Source: Draconibacterium halophilum (GTDB taxonomy: Bacteria; Bacteroidota; Bacteroidia; Bacteroidales; Prolixibacteraceae). Taken from it: a stretch of DNA of 64,000 nucleotides. The notes below the pieces were generated by a model that had not been told where the DNA came from, made no database searches, and saw only the letters and a list, made by a program, of their open reading frames with translations. The position numbers and the translations under genes were made by a program. Below, piece by piece: positions 63,662 through 64,000 of the stretch. The stretch is from positions 4,753,501-4,817,500 of the forward strand of contig NZ_CP048409.1 of NCBI RefSeq assembly GCF_010448835.1, given 5' to 3'. Position 1 is the first letter of the stretch. Each line of letters begins with the position of its first letter.

Positions 63662-64000
63662 CTAAAACCCCATTAACTCCTGAACTTTCGCTACATTTTG
63701 TTTGGTTGTTAACATCTCCAACAACAAGAAAGCCACTCCCGCTGCTGTGGATGGATTCCACGAAGTGATCAAATTATCGTCGATAACAATGGGCTGATCG
63801 AGTACATTTACTCCAAAACTTTTCAGTGCTTCGCGTCTTACGTCACTTCGGTATGTTGTACCGTTTTTACCTTTTAAAATACCACTCTTTCCAAGGGGCA
63901 AAGCCCCGCACAAATTGATGCAATAATTTTATCGTTTGCCCGAAATTCCCGAATCAAATAGAGAAACTTATCACTGTATGCATCGGTGTAAAAATCGTAC
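63662..64000 (-). pseudogene. DJ-1/PfpI-family protein, partial and frameshifted
   Basis: Minus-strand gene entering from the right edge. The first frame reads YDFYTDAYSDKFLYLIREF and IIASICAG, with the nucleophilic Cys of the DJ-1 ICAG elbow; after one missing G in a G run (plus-strand CCCC at 63904-63907) the next frame continues ALPLGKSGILKGKNGTTY, then NLITSWNPSTAAGVAF and ends VQELMGF. These are the DJ-1/PfpI core and C-terminus. The N-terminus lies outside the window. Confidence 0.75.

Noticed and set aside
1..64000. CRISPR array, prophage, insertion sequence or rRNA operon
   Set aside because: No regularly spaced direct repeats, transposase, integrase, phage structural genes or rRNA sequence were found on either strand.

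Overview
The window looks like chromosomal DNA of a Bacteroidota bacterium, most likely in the Marinilabiliales/Prolixibacteraceae area (inference from gene content; no search was possible). Supporting signs are a type IX secretion gene (porQ) next to cmk, a TonB-dependent receptor, SusD-less TonB-plug and fasciclin lipoproteins, a Gfo/Idh/MocA protein with a twin-arginine leader, a promoter before tRNA-Leu that fits the Bacteroidota TTG-N18-TANNTTTG pattern, and almost no Shine-Dalgarno sequences.

Layout. 0-10 kb: transporter, Cys-cluster protein, MG2/TonB-plug protein, aldo/keto reductase, small barrel protein, MgtC and DUF2254 membrane proteins, porQ. 10-20 kb: housekeeping run cmk-ispH-priA, heptose kinase, then parA-parB-DUF5683-mltD. 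20-31 kb: envelope proteins, SPOUT methyltransferase, oxyR, tRNA-Leu, tig-clpP-clpX, a small island bounded by hairpin repeats, fasciclin lipoprotein, oxidoreductase. 31-39 kb: pyrF-prfA-purM (purM frameshifted), acyl-CoA synthetase, HD hydrolase, VOC protein, sulfatase. 39-48 kb: the most unusual region, a minus-strand locus with two near-identical secreted subunits (each with its own promoter region and terminator), then an apparent operon of a third subunit, a PapD/DUF916-like chaperone, a 1007-residue usher-like outer-membrane barrel with a C-terminal SPOR domain, a fourth subunit, a fifth small secreted protein and a Cys-rich lipoprotein. I read this as a chaperone/usher-like surface assembly system. 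48-64 kb: DUF3109, gpmI, hybrid histidine kinase, MFS permease, sigma-54 response regulator followed by two perfect palindromes, a sigma-54-like promoter and a coiled-coil surface protein; DUF4382 lipoprotein; TonB receptor; LytS/LytTR pair; stand-alone receiver; and a DJ-1/PfpI gene running off the end.

Cross-cutting observations. Four reading frames (clpP, purM, the DJ-1 gene, and a small membrane-protein ORF) are each interrupted by one missing base in a short homopolymer; because clpP and purM are normally intact, sequencing or assembly error is a likely explanation. Two dispersed intergenic repeat families are present: a ~75-bp element with TGAAACGAGCAT-like inverted ends (four copies) and a GTCATTC-bounded element (five copies). 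A ~1.25-kb tandem duplication created the two near-identical subunit genes together with a truncated DUF3109 copy, and a GTCCC-N5-GGGAC-N15-GGGAC element is kept at the same distance upstream of both subunit genes.
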